Source: Ahaetulla prasina
Lineage: Eukaryota > Chordata > Lepidosauria > Squamata > Colubridae
Length of the DNA: 64,000 nt
Reading direction: 5' to 3'
Assembly: GCF_028640845.1 (NCBI RefSeq)
Contig: NC_080546.1
Location: 14,977,520-15,041,519, forward strand
The notes under the pieces are model-generated. The model was not told the DNA's origin, ran no database searches, and saw nothing but the letters and a program-made list of their open reading frames with translations. How positions within the stretch are numbered: position 1 is the first letter of the stretch; each line of letters opens with the position of its first letter. The position numbers and the translations under genes were made by a program. Positions 46,106 to 55,726 of the stretch are shown here, piece by piece.

Positions 46106-46464
46106 CTTACACTCTTACGTACTTGTCGGTTTTCTAAGGGCTATGTGGGGGCTATATCAATCCTGTCTTTCCCAATCGTACAGGTGTGTGAGGTTTTAAG
46201 TGTCAGAATCTTGTCATCAGGGATCAACGCATCTATAAGCCAGATCAGTAGGTTTGTTGCTTATCTGTTGCATGAATCAGGGTGTTCTATCTTCAAAGGT
46301 AACTAGCTGGACAAGAGCTACTGGAGATGTAATTTCATTTAGAGGCAGCTTGATTGTGGAAGTTTGTGAAATCTTCAAGTAAAGATTGTGATACAAAGAA
46401 ATTAAGATGAAGGAAACTGGCTTGGTCATTACATTATTTATATACTGAAGGAAGATTATACATA

Positions 46465-46932
46465 CCGTATTTTTTGGAGTAGAAGATGCACCTTTTCCCC
46501 CCCAAAAAGAGGGTGAAAATCTGGGTGCCTCTTATACTCTGAATGTAGCCCCACCCAGTTTCTCAAACGAAGGTTTCAGAGGCTGAAAGAAGCTTCAGAA
46601 AAGAAGTCCCCAAATAGAGCTTCAGAAAAGAAGCCCCCAAACAGAGTTTCGGAGGCTTTTTTTCTGAAGTTCTGTTTTGGAGGCTTTCAGAGGCAGAAAA
46701 AAGTTTTTTCTGAGATGGCGTTTCAGAGGCAGAAAAAAAAGCAAAAAAAAAAAAAAGCAAGGCACAGAGCTCACAACCAAAGAACCTGTTGCTAAAATTC
46801 ACCTCTGGGAACAGCTGATTGGGGGTATTCTGGGAGGCCAATCCACCTGCCAATCAGCTTTTTTCTTATTTTCCTCCCCCAAAACTAAGGTGTGTCTTAT
46901 ACTCCGGTGCATCTTATACTTCGAAAAATACG
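46465..46932. mobile_element. MITE with CCGTATTTTTTGGAG termini
   Basis: The left end ccgtattttttggagtag and the right end 'cttatacttcgaaaaatacg' are inverted repeats, preceded by TA on the left. The interior contains small direct repeats around 'gcttcagaaaagaag'. The superfamily was not determined; TA suggests TcMar. Confidence 0.55.
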
Positions 46933-46935
46933 AGT

Positions 46936-48117
46936 AAGTCTTTCTGCATTTGTTAAATCTTTACTAGTCACTCAACTTTTAATAGCAACAAAAACAAAAG
47001 TGTGATCATATATATATTTGCAGATGTCTTTCAAAAGGCATCAAGGTTCATTTAAATGAAATCCAGAAAGTGAGTTCCCAAATAATATTTTTAACGCTAT
47101 TTTTTTTTCCTGCTCTTAAAAGGCATTTCTAAGATTTGACTAGTTTGTACAGTATTCATGCAAAATTAAAACTTGCAAAGTATAATTAAGCTTTGCATGG
47201 AAAGCATCTCTAAACGTGAGTTATTTTATTCTGTGTTACAACTGAGCCATCTACTGTCCATTTTCCTTGTTGCTGTTTTTAATACTGGCGTTCAGAGATG
47301 ATTATAATCTTAAAACAAATGATGTTCAAGTTTCTGAACCTCTCTTTTAGACATGGCTTGGGTACACACATTGTAATAAGCATAATTTATTTAGTCATTT
47401 TTTTTTAACTAAGCACAATTGGTTGGATTTACGTGTGCCATGGTTACATATCTACCTATGTACTCCCAATCTCTTGAACTAAAGCTTTCTTAGGCCATTC
47501 TGGGAGGGAAATCTGGCAGGTGTTGCCCAAAAGCATCTTGAGTGTACCCTAAAAACATCTAAAAACGTATAGGACAACTTCACATGAATACGTAATACCA
47601 AAGCATGTCAAATCCTGTACTGTGGGTGTGTTTCACATGGCCTGTGGAGGCAGCTAAGTAGCTTCGCAATAATACAGATGTATATTACTGGAGAGGGAAC
47701 ATCAGCTTAGAAAATGCCAGCTTCTGAGTAATTAAGGAACAGGTAAATAGATTAAAACACAAAGATGCAGATGGTCCCTGAGTTGTAATTTGAGGTTGCA
47801 TGCTCAAAAGTGGGTGGAGCCAGGACACGAATTACATTTAATTAAATTTATGCTTGATTAAGATTCATTTGACTGAAGATATTTTATGTGATTATTATGC
47901 ATTTAACATGTTCACTTCTCTACAGTTTTGTAAAATCTGTTGGGGGAGCTCTGGGGATCATATCCAAGATCTTAGGGAGCCCCATAAGTAGGTCATCCAG
48001 TTTGTTTTTAAGAACCTGATTCGTGATTTGTAACCAAAGCCTAATCAGTCCAGGTTCTGTAACCAGATTAAGTACTCAGACATTTTTGAAAGCTTAAACA
48101 AAAGCTTTTCAGAAGTA
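46936..48117. other. Intergenic, nothing recognised
   Basis: AT-rich, no supported gene or repeat. Confidence 0.45.
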
Positions 48118-48473
48118 CAGGTAGTCCTTGACGTATGACCACAATTGAGTCCAAAATTATGTTGTTAAGTGAGACATTTGTTAGGTGAGTTTTGCTCCAT
48201 TTCATGACCTTTCTTGCCATAGTTGTTAAGTGAATCACTGCAGTTGTTAAGTGAATCTGGCTTTGCTTGTCAGAAGGTCGCAAAAGCTGACCCTGGGACA
48301 CTGCAACCATGATAAATGTGAACCAGCTGCTGAGTATCTGAATTCTGATCAGGTGACCATGGGTATGCCCGCAATTGTCATAAATATGAAAAACGGTCAT
48401 AAGTCACTTTTTTCAGTGCTGCTGTAACTTTGAACGGTCGCTAAATGAACTGTTATAAGTTGACGACTACCTG
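48118..48473 (+). mobile_element. Tigger-like MITE, complete with TA duplication
   Basis: It begins caggtagtccttgacgtatg and ends 'gttgacgactacctg', inverted repeats, with TA on each side (48116-48117 and 48474-48475). This copy defines the ends for the family in this window. Confidence 0.8.
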
Positions 48474-48485
48474 TAAAGTATTGGA

Positions 48486-48560
48486 GGGTAGAGTTTGGTG
48501 TAGTACTCAAGGCATTTGGCTAGAAATGGAGGCCATGAGTTCTAGCCCTGCTTTGAGTGC
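48486..48560 (+). mobile_element. tRNA-derived SINE fragment
   Basis: 'gtttggtgtagtactcaag' and 'gagttctagccctgctttg' resemble the head of the SINE at 17612-17835. Confidence 0.4.
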
Positions 48561-49320
48561 CTCTAACCTTCGGAAAAAGGCAAGGTGTAATGGCAGTAAG
48601 GAAGACCACTGTTACTTTGAGTTTAGTGATATATTTTGATTTCTCCTTCAGATTAGGAAAAGTCTAGAAGTTTGGAGCTCATTCTGACCTAACCTGCTTG
48701 GTTGTTTTATTCTTTCTTTACTGAATAAAGGAGAAGGGAGAAGAATGTTCGCCACTGGGGAAACAACTGTCATTATTATGGAATTCCTGGCAGCTTGTAA
48801 GAGATTTTTGACATCTTCTTGTTTGATAAAGTTTGCTTTTTGTGTTATGCTTTTACTTAATAATAACGCTTAAAATTGCTTTATTTACTGATATGCTTAT
48901 TGTCCCTGGATCTAAAAGAAACAATTGCCTAGGCACTTGATCACTGCCATGACACTTGGCAAAAACACAAGGACAAACCACTTCCGAAACTACTGCCAAG
49001 TAAACCACAGGCACTGGCACAAAGGCACATATTTTCTTCCTACAGGAAAGCTACTCTTTCTCCTGGGCACTGGCTGTTCAAAGATCTGCAGAAACATTCT
49101 ACCTCCTGACATCCTCCAGCTGTGTTGGGACATACATTTCCAGCAACCTCAACTGGTGTGTCATTCGATGTCCCATCCTTGATGAAGGAGTTGGGAGTTA
49201 ACGTCTATCAGGATCGGAGTGGAATATTCTGCTAAATAACCCAAGGCCACCTCCATCATAGCTGTGACAATTCTTTCAATCACAAAGTTGCCTCCATACA
49301 GAACAGCTATTATATACGTA
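48561..49320. other. Intergenic, nothing recognised
   Basis: No supported gene. Confidence 0.4.
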
Positions 49321-49554
49321 CCGTGTTTTCCCCAAAATTAGACTGGGTCTTATATTAATTTTTGCTCCAAAAGATGCATTATGGCTTATTTTCTGGTTAG
49401 GTCTTATTTTGGGGGAAATACAGTACTAACCACCTCTGTCTGCTGATGATCTTAATTGGGGCTTATTTTTGGGATAGGGCTTATATTACGAGCATCCTGA
49501 AAAATCATGCTAGGGCTTATTTTCCGGTTGGGTCTTATTTTCAGAGAAACAGGG
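49321..49554. mobile_element. MITE with CCGTGTTTTCCCC termini
   Basis: It starts ccgtgttttccccaaaatt and ends 'ttttcagagaaacaggg', worn inverted repeats, with TA on both sides. 'gggtcttat' and 'ggcttatttt' phrases recur inside. Confidence 0.5.
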
Positions 49555-49619
49555 TATATAATACATATTATACACATATATACTTTTCTCTTCAATTTCC
49601 CTTTATGCCTGAAGAGAAA

Positions 49620-49905
49620 AGTTTTCAATCAGTGTGGGCTAGCTGCTCTAACATATGCCGGTGAGGCATGGACACTAACCACACAATCGACACAAGAGCT
49701 ACGAATGGCGCAAAGAGCCATGAAAAGATACAGGCTCGGCATTACAAGACAAGATAGAAAGACCTGCACATGGACTAGAGAACAAACGAAAGTATACTAT
49801 ATCATCAAGAGAGTAAATGAATTGAAGTGGAAATGGGCTGGTTGCATAGTGAGAAGAATTGGTGGCAGGTGGAACAAGGCAGTCATAGAATGGATCCCCA
49901 CTTGA
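49620..49905 (+). mobile_element. LINE reverse-transcriptase C-terminal fragment
   Basis: The frame reads 'YAGEAWTLTTQSTQELRMAQ', then 'LGITRQDRKT', 'LKWKWAGCIVRR' and 'GRWNKAVIEWIPT' before a stop. This pattern (AxR mutated domain, 'KWxWAGH' and 'RWxxxVxxWxP') is the C-terminal end of RTE/Jockey-like reverse transcriptases. It is truncated; the clade is uncertain. Confidence 0.55.
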
Positions 49906-50139
49906 TAAAAGTGTCTATGAAAGAGACCTAAAACAAGAGGGATTGACAACATCAGCAAGTATTGCAGGCCCAACTAGCAAAAGAAAGCTCAGGACGGTAT
50001 TGGTTGGAAATATGTGGAAGAGGCCTTCATCCTGCAGTGGATAGACAATGGCTAAAATGATGATGATACATATAGTAAAAATGGAGAGGATTTCCACTTT
50101 TGACCCCTGTGCAAACGGAACACTATGCCTACAAATGTA

Positions 50140-50500
50140 TGAGGTAGGAATGGGACAACTTGCCACAGCCAACTTGCTGCGGCCAACTCACCATAGCCAA
50201 GACACCATGGCCAACTTGCTGCGGCACAACTTGCTGTAGCCAACTCACCATGGGAAAACTCATCGCAGGACAATTTCAACGATTCTATTTAATTATTTAC
50301 AATAAATAAAAAACATTTAATTTTTGCCATTTACATTTCATTCTGTCTCTTCTTTCGCATTCTTTCTTTAATGATTCTATTCCACCAATTCTTTGCTATT
50401 AGTGTAACTCTTGTCCTGTAGCAAATTGTCCTGTGGTGAGATGGCTGTGCCGAGTTGTCCTGCAGCAAGTAGTTGGCAGTGGCGAATTGTCAAAGACCCA
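50140..50500. repeat. Element with two inverted arms of 14-15-bp units
   Basis: The left arm (about 50148-50272) is a chain of variants of gccaacttgctgcgg with a 14-15-bp period. The right arm (about 50405-50500) is the complement of similar units ('ttgtcctgcagcaag'). An AT-rich centre lies between. No match to a family I know. Confidence 0.5.
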
Positions 50501-50655
50501 CTGTGGAATAGTCAACCATATTGTCCTTGGTTGCACATTTTAAAAGTAAAGCTGCATCAGAGATGTGATTACAGTTAGAATTAATGATCCTCAAATAAAT
50601 ATGTGGTAATCCAAACGTATAGCCTGTATGTATGAAAAGATCAGACCCTTCAAGC

Positions 50656-50785
50656 CAGGAGTCTCCAACCTTGGCAACTTTAAGACTTGTGGACTTCAAC
50701 TCCCAGAGTTCCTCAGCCACCTGGCTGAGGAACTCTGGGAGCTGAAGTCCACAAGTCTTAAAGTTGCCAAGGTTGGAGACCCCTG
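50656..50785. mobile_element. Hairpin MITE, nearly perfect palindrome
   Basis: It starts caggagtctccaacc and ends ggttggagacccctg. The inner arms 'acttcaactcccagagttcc' and 'ggaactctgggagctgaagt' surround 'gccacctggc'. The flanks CTTCAAGC and TTTCAAGC match at 7 of 8. Confidence 0.8.
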
Positions 50786-51101
50786 TTTCAAGCAATGGGT
50801 TTCTTGCAATCTCCTTAAAGCTACATAAGTATTTATAACTTTAAGATAGGGCCACTTTTTGAGAAGGCAAATTGACTAAATCATTTCCAGATTTCAGCTG
50901 AGTACTGGTAAACCTGGAGATACACCTTTTTTTTTTAACCTTGCCTGGTAAAGAGCTACAGAAAGTGTAGCCAAGTTATCAAAATCATAACTGGACAGGG
51001 CAGGATTGAAATATTTGGCCCAATATTTTTCTGGCAATGAGGAACACTGAACAGGTTTTCATTTTGTCTTTAAAACTCACAAAAAAAAAAAAACACCAGT
51101 C

Positions 51102-51709
51102 TGTTGCTGTTGGTCTGCAACAATTATTTGTCGCCCTAGGTTCCCTGTTAATGTTGTCCTGGGTTCCCGCAGGAACGGGTCTCAGCCCTCGCTGAGACAA
51201 TTTAGGGGGTCCTCGCAAGGACGAAAGCAGCCGAATAAAAGACACCACACCAGGAGTTCTTCAAAATGAGAGAGTACGAAGAAAGGGTTGTAGAAAAAGC
51301 TGTTGTAAAAAGATCCCCCTTAGATCGCAACAGTCTCTTTTATTATGCAGTTTTAGCAGGGAGGGGGGAACTACAGCAATGAGGGAATTAACATATAGAA
51401 ACTTAGCTATACCAATCAGCAAGCGTTTAGAGTATACGTTTTTCAGGAAATCATGCGTTTTACCTGAATAGAAACTCAACTTAAGGAATGCAAAACTAGA
51501 AGCTTATCTCAGGGAAGGTGAGGGGCCTCAGGGGAAACAGAACTATGCATAACTATGCATCTAACTCAGAGAAGGTTAGGGGCCCAATTCAGGGAGAGCT
51601 GCAGGTCAAATCAAGTTCTCCTGGCTGTGAGGCCTAAGAAAACCTGAACCAATGATATATCCATATGTCCTCTGTTTTTATTTTTTAAGATGGGTAATTG
51701 ATATATCCA
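51102..51709 (-). repeat. ERV 3' LTR
   Basis: 608 bp, matching the 5' LTR except for one substitution that I noticed ('gggaaggtgagg' against 'gggaaggcgagg') and a 20-bp gap near 51439. On the minus strand it ends AACAGCAACA. An AATAAAA motif lies about midway and could serve as a TATA-like or polyadenylation element. Confidence 0.85.
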
Positions 51710-51730
51710 TATGTCCTCTGTTTTTATTTT

Positions 51731-52078
51731 TTAAGATGGGTAATATTCTTCTAAAGCTATGACATCCCCAGTGGATCCCCCCTCCGGGAGACCCCGCAGG
51801 GAGTCAGTACACTTTTCCAAAGGAATGGTTCCCGATTCAGAGTCTTCATCAGCCTCAGAGGCTAATTCTAAAAGAGGTTGTTTATATTCATTTTCAACAG
51901 TGTGCTTTAGCAAGAGGACATCATCTCCAATACTGTTTAGTCGTTGTTTCAAGAATGCTAGAACTCTCCCCATGACACATGGGCCAATTGTACATGCAAG
52001 GAGCAACAAAATCAGAGGACCAGCTAGGGCAGAGAGGAGGGTGGTCAACCAGGGAGAGAGTCCACCCTCCAGTGTCAA
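51731..52078 (-). pseudogene. env: ERV env, transmembrane anchor and tail remnant
   Basis: The frame reads '[18 protein letters not shown]', a membrane-spanning segment followed by '[16 protein letters not shown]' as in gammaretroviral TM proteins, then an acidic cytoplasmic tail. The fusion peptide, the immunosuppressive-type region and the CX6CC motif that should precede it are missing. It is in a different frame from the SU part, which overlaps it, so the two cannot be translated as one protein. Confidence 0.75.
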
Positions 52079-53345
52079 GTCCTAGCCTTTCTTTGGATAA
52101 GTATATTGTGCAGGAAGTATAGGCATCCGAGGAGGCATTGATACAATAGTGAGAAAAGTTAGAGGGTACATACCCAAGGCAACAACCTTGACCTTCAATT
52201 GAGGATACCGTTATAGAAGAGTTAGACCACCTACAACCGGTATCTGAGGTGCTATTGGTAAAAGGTAGGGCAGAACCTATGGCCTCATAAAAAGGGGGTT
52301 GAGAAGACAGACACAGCCAACATCTACTATCATTGTTAGGAAAAGTACGGGCTGCCACAAGGGCATCATGTGCAGAGGAGACCAGGGACACCAATGGATT
52401 GTTGCTTTTAATCAAGGGCTGTAAAAAGGGCGAATTGACTTGTTTGTTTGGGCCCACAGGTGGGGATGTTTCTAAGGACATGGTAAGACGAATTATGAAT
52501 ATATTTCCTGGATGTTTGTAATCGGAATTATCTCTCGACCTTCCCCCCCATCTTTTCCCTTTAAGCCATTCAGTAATCGGAAGACTCCTTCCATGAGATG
52601 TAAAAGTAACAGTCATAGGATTGAGGCGAACGCCGCAGCAGGCCCAATTGGAGCAGGAATTCCAAGGCAAATTGTTATCAGGGCCTAGTACAGCTTTGAT
52701 ATAGTCAGTAGTATAGGGAGCAGTCCACCAAATCTTTCCGGTTGACACACATTGCCAGGACTTGCAATACCAATCAGAGATGGTCCCACATTCATCTAGG
52801 TGGGAGAGATCAGTAAGATGTCCTGGGCAGATATACAGGCCTGGACCAATTGACCAGACGTCCCGAGGGGAAGGATTACATTTTGTTTTACGTTTAAATC
52901 CATGGGCGCCGACCAGCATTTCAGCAAAGTCAAAGTAGAGTGCAGGAAACCAAGGCCACAGAGTTCGATTAGAGATGGAATGAAGGACGCCTCCTTGGAA
53001 GTCCAAAATAGTCCAAGTATAATTCGCGGGACGATGCAGGTTCTGCTGTGCTCCGGATAAGGAGCGCCGCGAACGGAGAGCTGCAGAGGTAGAAACGTGG
53101 GAAGAGGGCAAAAAGCGAGATACGCCAGGGGAAAAATGGGTAGCAGAGAGAAGAGAAATTTTCATGTCAAAAGATCTTTCTTGCTTTGGGAAAAACAGGG
53201 AGCATGCATAAGTGCTGTAGTCTTCAGCTGAGATGTTAAAAATTAACAGAGAAGTGGAACAGGGAGAAGATATAATGTAAGTATTGTTAGAGGGATGGAC
53301 TGGATATCCATTCTTTAGCCATGTCCACTGAGCTGGATGCAGCAA
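51921..53345 (-). pseudogene. env: ERV env, SU-like open frame with N-terminal Ig-like region
   Basis: An open frame of about 474 codons as delimited here (the frame extends upstream, in the Ig-like part, to a stop near 53430). In order: an Ig-like domain with its WLKNG tryptophan and a DYSTYAC cysteine motif (to about residue 50), a basic RSRR site (91-94), then a gammaretrovirus-like SU core ('NRTLWPWFP', 'YICPG', 'WYCKSWQC', 'STGKIWW'), and the isomerase-type CWLC motif (342-345) with 'PFYEAIG' and 'GQGCCLGYVP' after it. Just past that the SU/TM cleavage site and TM ectodomain are deleted, and the frame runs on to a stop without a membrane segment. It could only give a soluble product. Confidence 0.75.
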
Positions 53346-53392
53346 GGGATGGCGTTGTCTGCAAACAAGTTCCGCACGACCCCCAAGAGGGG

Positions 53393-53509
53393 TTAGTATC
53401 TTATATAAGCACTTAAACGTTCAAGGAAAGTACATTTAGGAAGAGAAGAAGAGGCATTAGGGACAGAAGAGGCAAGAGAGATCAGTGATAGGATCAGAAG
53501 GATCTTCAT
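53393..53509 (-). pseudogene. env: ERV env signal-peptide frame, separated by a frame break
   Basis: ATG at 53509 opens a 38-codon frame beginning MKILLILSLISLASS, a good secretion signal, overlapping the end of the integrase frame as env starts do in retroviruses. It stops at 53393, while the Ig-like part continues in another frame. So there is a frame break between the signal and the rest of Env near 53395. Confidence 0.6.
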
Positions 53510-53858
53510 CTTTCTTTTTTGGTTGATTGAGATGACAGGGGCGAACACAGCGAGCCGGAACCCACAGGACTCGATCAGGCAATTGAACTGCAGCGTAGCC
53601 TTTTCCCCAGGTAATCAATTGAGCTGGACCTTTCCAAGCTGGATCCGGAAGATGCCTATAATATACCAGAGGACGAGAAGAGGGGAGGGGAGGAGCGGAA
53701 AACTGTCTCGAGGCAGCAGTGGAGGCAGGAGATCCAGTTAGATTAAGAAAATTCAATGAATACAAGCAAACATTTAATACATTTTGCAACGCCGGGAGTG
53801 TCGGGGGGCTGATGCCTTTTGACCCCAAGTGTCTGTCCAAGGCCTGTTTAAGAGTCAA
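53457..53858 (-). pseudogene. pol: ERV pol, integrase C-terminal domain
   Basis: 'LVYYRHLPDPAWKGPAQLI' and 'WGKGYAAVQL' are the SH3-like DNA-binding end of a betaretroviral integrase. It stops in LSCLFCP. It lies in a different frame from the integrase core before it; a one-base shift near 53862 separates the two. Confidence 0.75.
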
Positions 53859-54165
53859 ATTCGCTCTCTATAATGGCCTGGCCCTGGCTATTGAAAGGAA
53901 TGCCGAATTTGTGGATTATTGACCAGCGATGGCAAAATTGTGCAAAGGCAGAGCTCGTATAGGCTGGTCCATTGTCAGTTTTTAGAGTTTTTGGACATCC
54001 CAACGTTACGAAAGTCCGAATACAATGATTAATAACTTGTTTTGCGGTTTCACCCCTTTGCAAGGTTGCCATGATGAAACCTGAATATGTATACCTTGGC
54101 GGCTGCAAGTAGGGCATTGATGTATGATCAGATGCCTCAGCAGCCGTGAAGCCAAATTGTTTCAT
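53848..54165 (-). pseudogene. pol: ERV pol, integrase catalytic core remnant
   Basis: The part 'TLKTDNGPAYTS' and 'GIPFNSQGQAIIE' holds the second Asp and the Glu of the DDE triad, with 'FCHRWSIIHK' between. The first Asp, which should precede 'TYSGF', has been lost at a deletion joint ('PPRYTYSGF'), and everything N-terminal to it (zinc-binding domain, RNase H, reverse transcriptase) is missing. It cannot be catalytic. Confidence 0.8.
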
Positions 54166-54169
54166 GAGC

Positions 54170-55726
54170 GCCTTTTTTGTTTTGATGAAAATAGGAGTGA
54201 CTGTCCCAAGGAGAGACAGGAGAAAGTGTCAAAAGAGAGGAGGCAGAGGCCGCAGCCTCTGCTACATAACAAAATAGGGATGTGTACGTTTGTCAAGAGA
54301 AGGGGACAAGTAAGATTGAAAAATAGTTTGTACTATTTGAGTAATATACTATGTGGAAGACAGAGAAAAAGACAAACAATCAATAAAAACCCAACTCCCA
54401 CCCTTTTTATTCATGTGTGGAAGTTGGTCACTAACAAAATCCATGCTATCAAAAACTTCCAAAAACTAGCAAAATCACCATCTGTCTTACTTTACTCATC
54501 AGCACTAGTATCAAAACTTCCTAAAACCTTCTCAGCACTAGTAACTCTCTCTTCACATTCTGTAACCTTCTAACTTATCACATCCTATAACTTTCCTAAA
54601 ACAGGGCACATATTGTGCTGCTAAAAAGGAAAAAGAAACACAAACAGCAAATAAGGGTGAGTCAGTTTGTATGGAAAACCTAAATGTATTTTCCAAAAAA
54701 CAGATTTACGCTTAAAAAAAAAATGCATCCATACATAAGAAGATAGCCATGTGTCTGAAATGCTGTAGGGTTTCCTGCCTGGGCAGGGGGTTGGACTAGA
54801 AGACCTCCAAGGGTCCCTTCCAACTCTAATGATGTATGTGAACAGCTGCAAAAATACAAAGCTAAATGAAACATTTTTAGTCAACTCAGTGCTTTGAAAA
54901 CATTTATAAAGGTATAGGTTTAATCAGGCAGTTTAAACCTCAAAAAGTTCCAGAAAAGATAAAAAATTAAAATTAAAAGCAAAATCAAAATTGTATGCAT
55001 GATTAAAAATTAAAATCAAAATTGTTTTCATGGTGAAAAAGAAAATATATCTGCATAGTTTTTTACATAGCTTTTTACAAAAGCAATGCTTCCAGAGAGC
55101 CTAATTGTCCCTCCCTTCTCAGACAAGAAAGAAGAGAGAAAAAAAAATGGAGTGGGGGTGAAAGATTCTCCCCCGTAGCCCACCCTTTTCCCTGGCACTG
55201 CAAGGAACAAAAAGGGGGGGGCAGTTAAGATAAGCCAGAGGGCAGAGAAAAAAGTTAAAAGTAACTCACTGGAAAGACATTCTCATGCATATGAAGAGAA
55301 AAAAAAATGTTCAAAAGTAACTCACTTGCTTGCAAAAGGAAAAATACATTTTTTTATTTTTCCAAAAGTACCTGGCTGCTTGCATACGGAATTTATGCAG
55401 ACAGATACACAAAAAGACACACACACTGGACACACACACATACATGTAGAGACAATTTCTCACACATGCACACATTTCTTGCAAATCCAAAAAACAACAC
55501 AGAAATTTCACACCTTCTCAATGAGTTTTGCACATACACACATTCCATGCAAATCAAGCATCACAATTATCTCTACAATTCTTATGCAGGTCTGAAAATG
55601 ATCACATACATACATACACAAGCACACACATCATCAAACAACATTTACAGACCTGGGGAACTTGTCTGAGAAAACTCAGCAGTTTAAATCATGACTGATT
55701 GTGGATCCTTTTAAGTCATTTTTAAT
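54170..55726. other. Non-retroviral sequence inside the provirus
   Basis: About 1.5 kb, AT-rich, in the place of the rest of gag and most of pol. No retroviral frame is seen on either strand. It includes a CR1 tail in the opposite orientation, two near-repeats of 'caaaagtaactcact' (55310 region) and a CA-rich stretch (55390-55640). Confidence 0.6.
54747..54835 (+). mobile_element. CR1 3' end inside the provirus
   Basis: 'gtagggtttcctgcctgggc' and 'ggttggactagaagacctcc' then 'cccttccaactct' are the typical CR1 end, also seen at 58665-58735. It is in the reverse direction to the provirus. Confidence 0.8.

Noticed and set aside
50985..51248. Minus-strand frame of 87 codons, repeated at 56795-56995
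   Set aside because: It lies in the LTR and its edge in both copies; duplicate because the LTRs are identical, no sign of coding.
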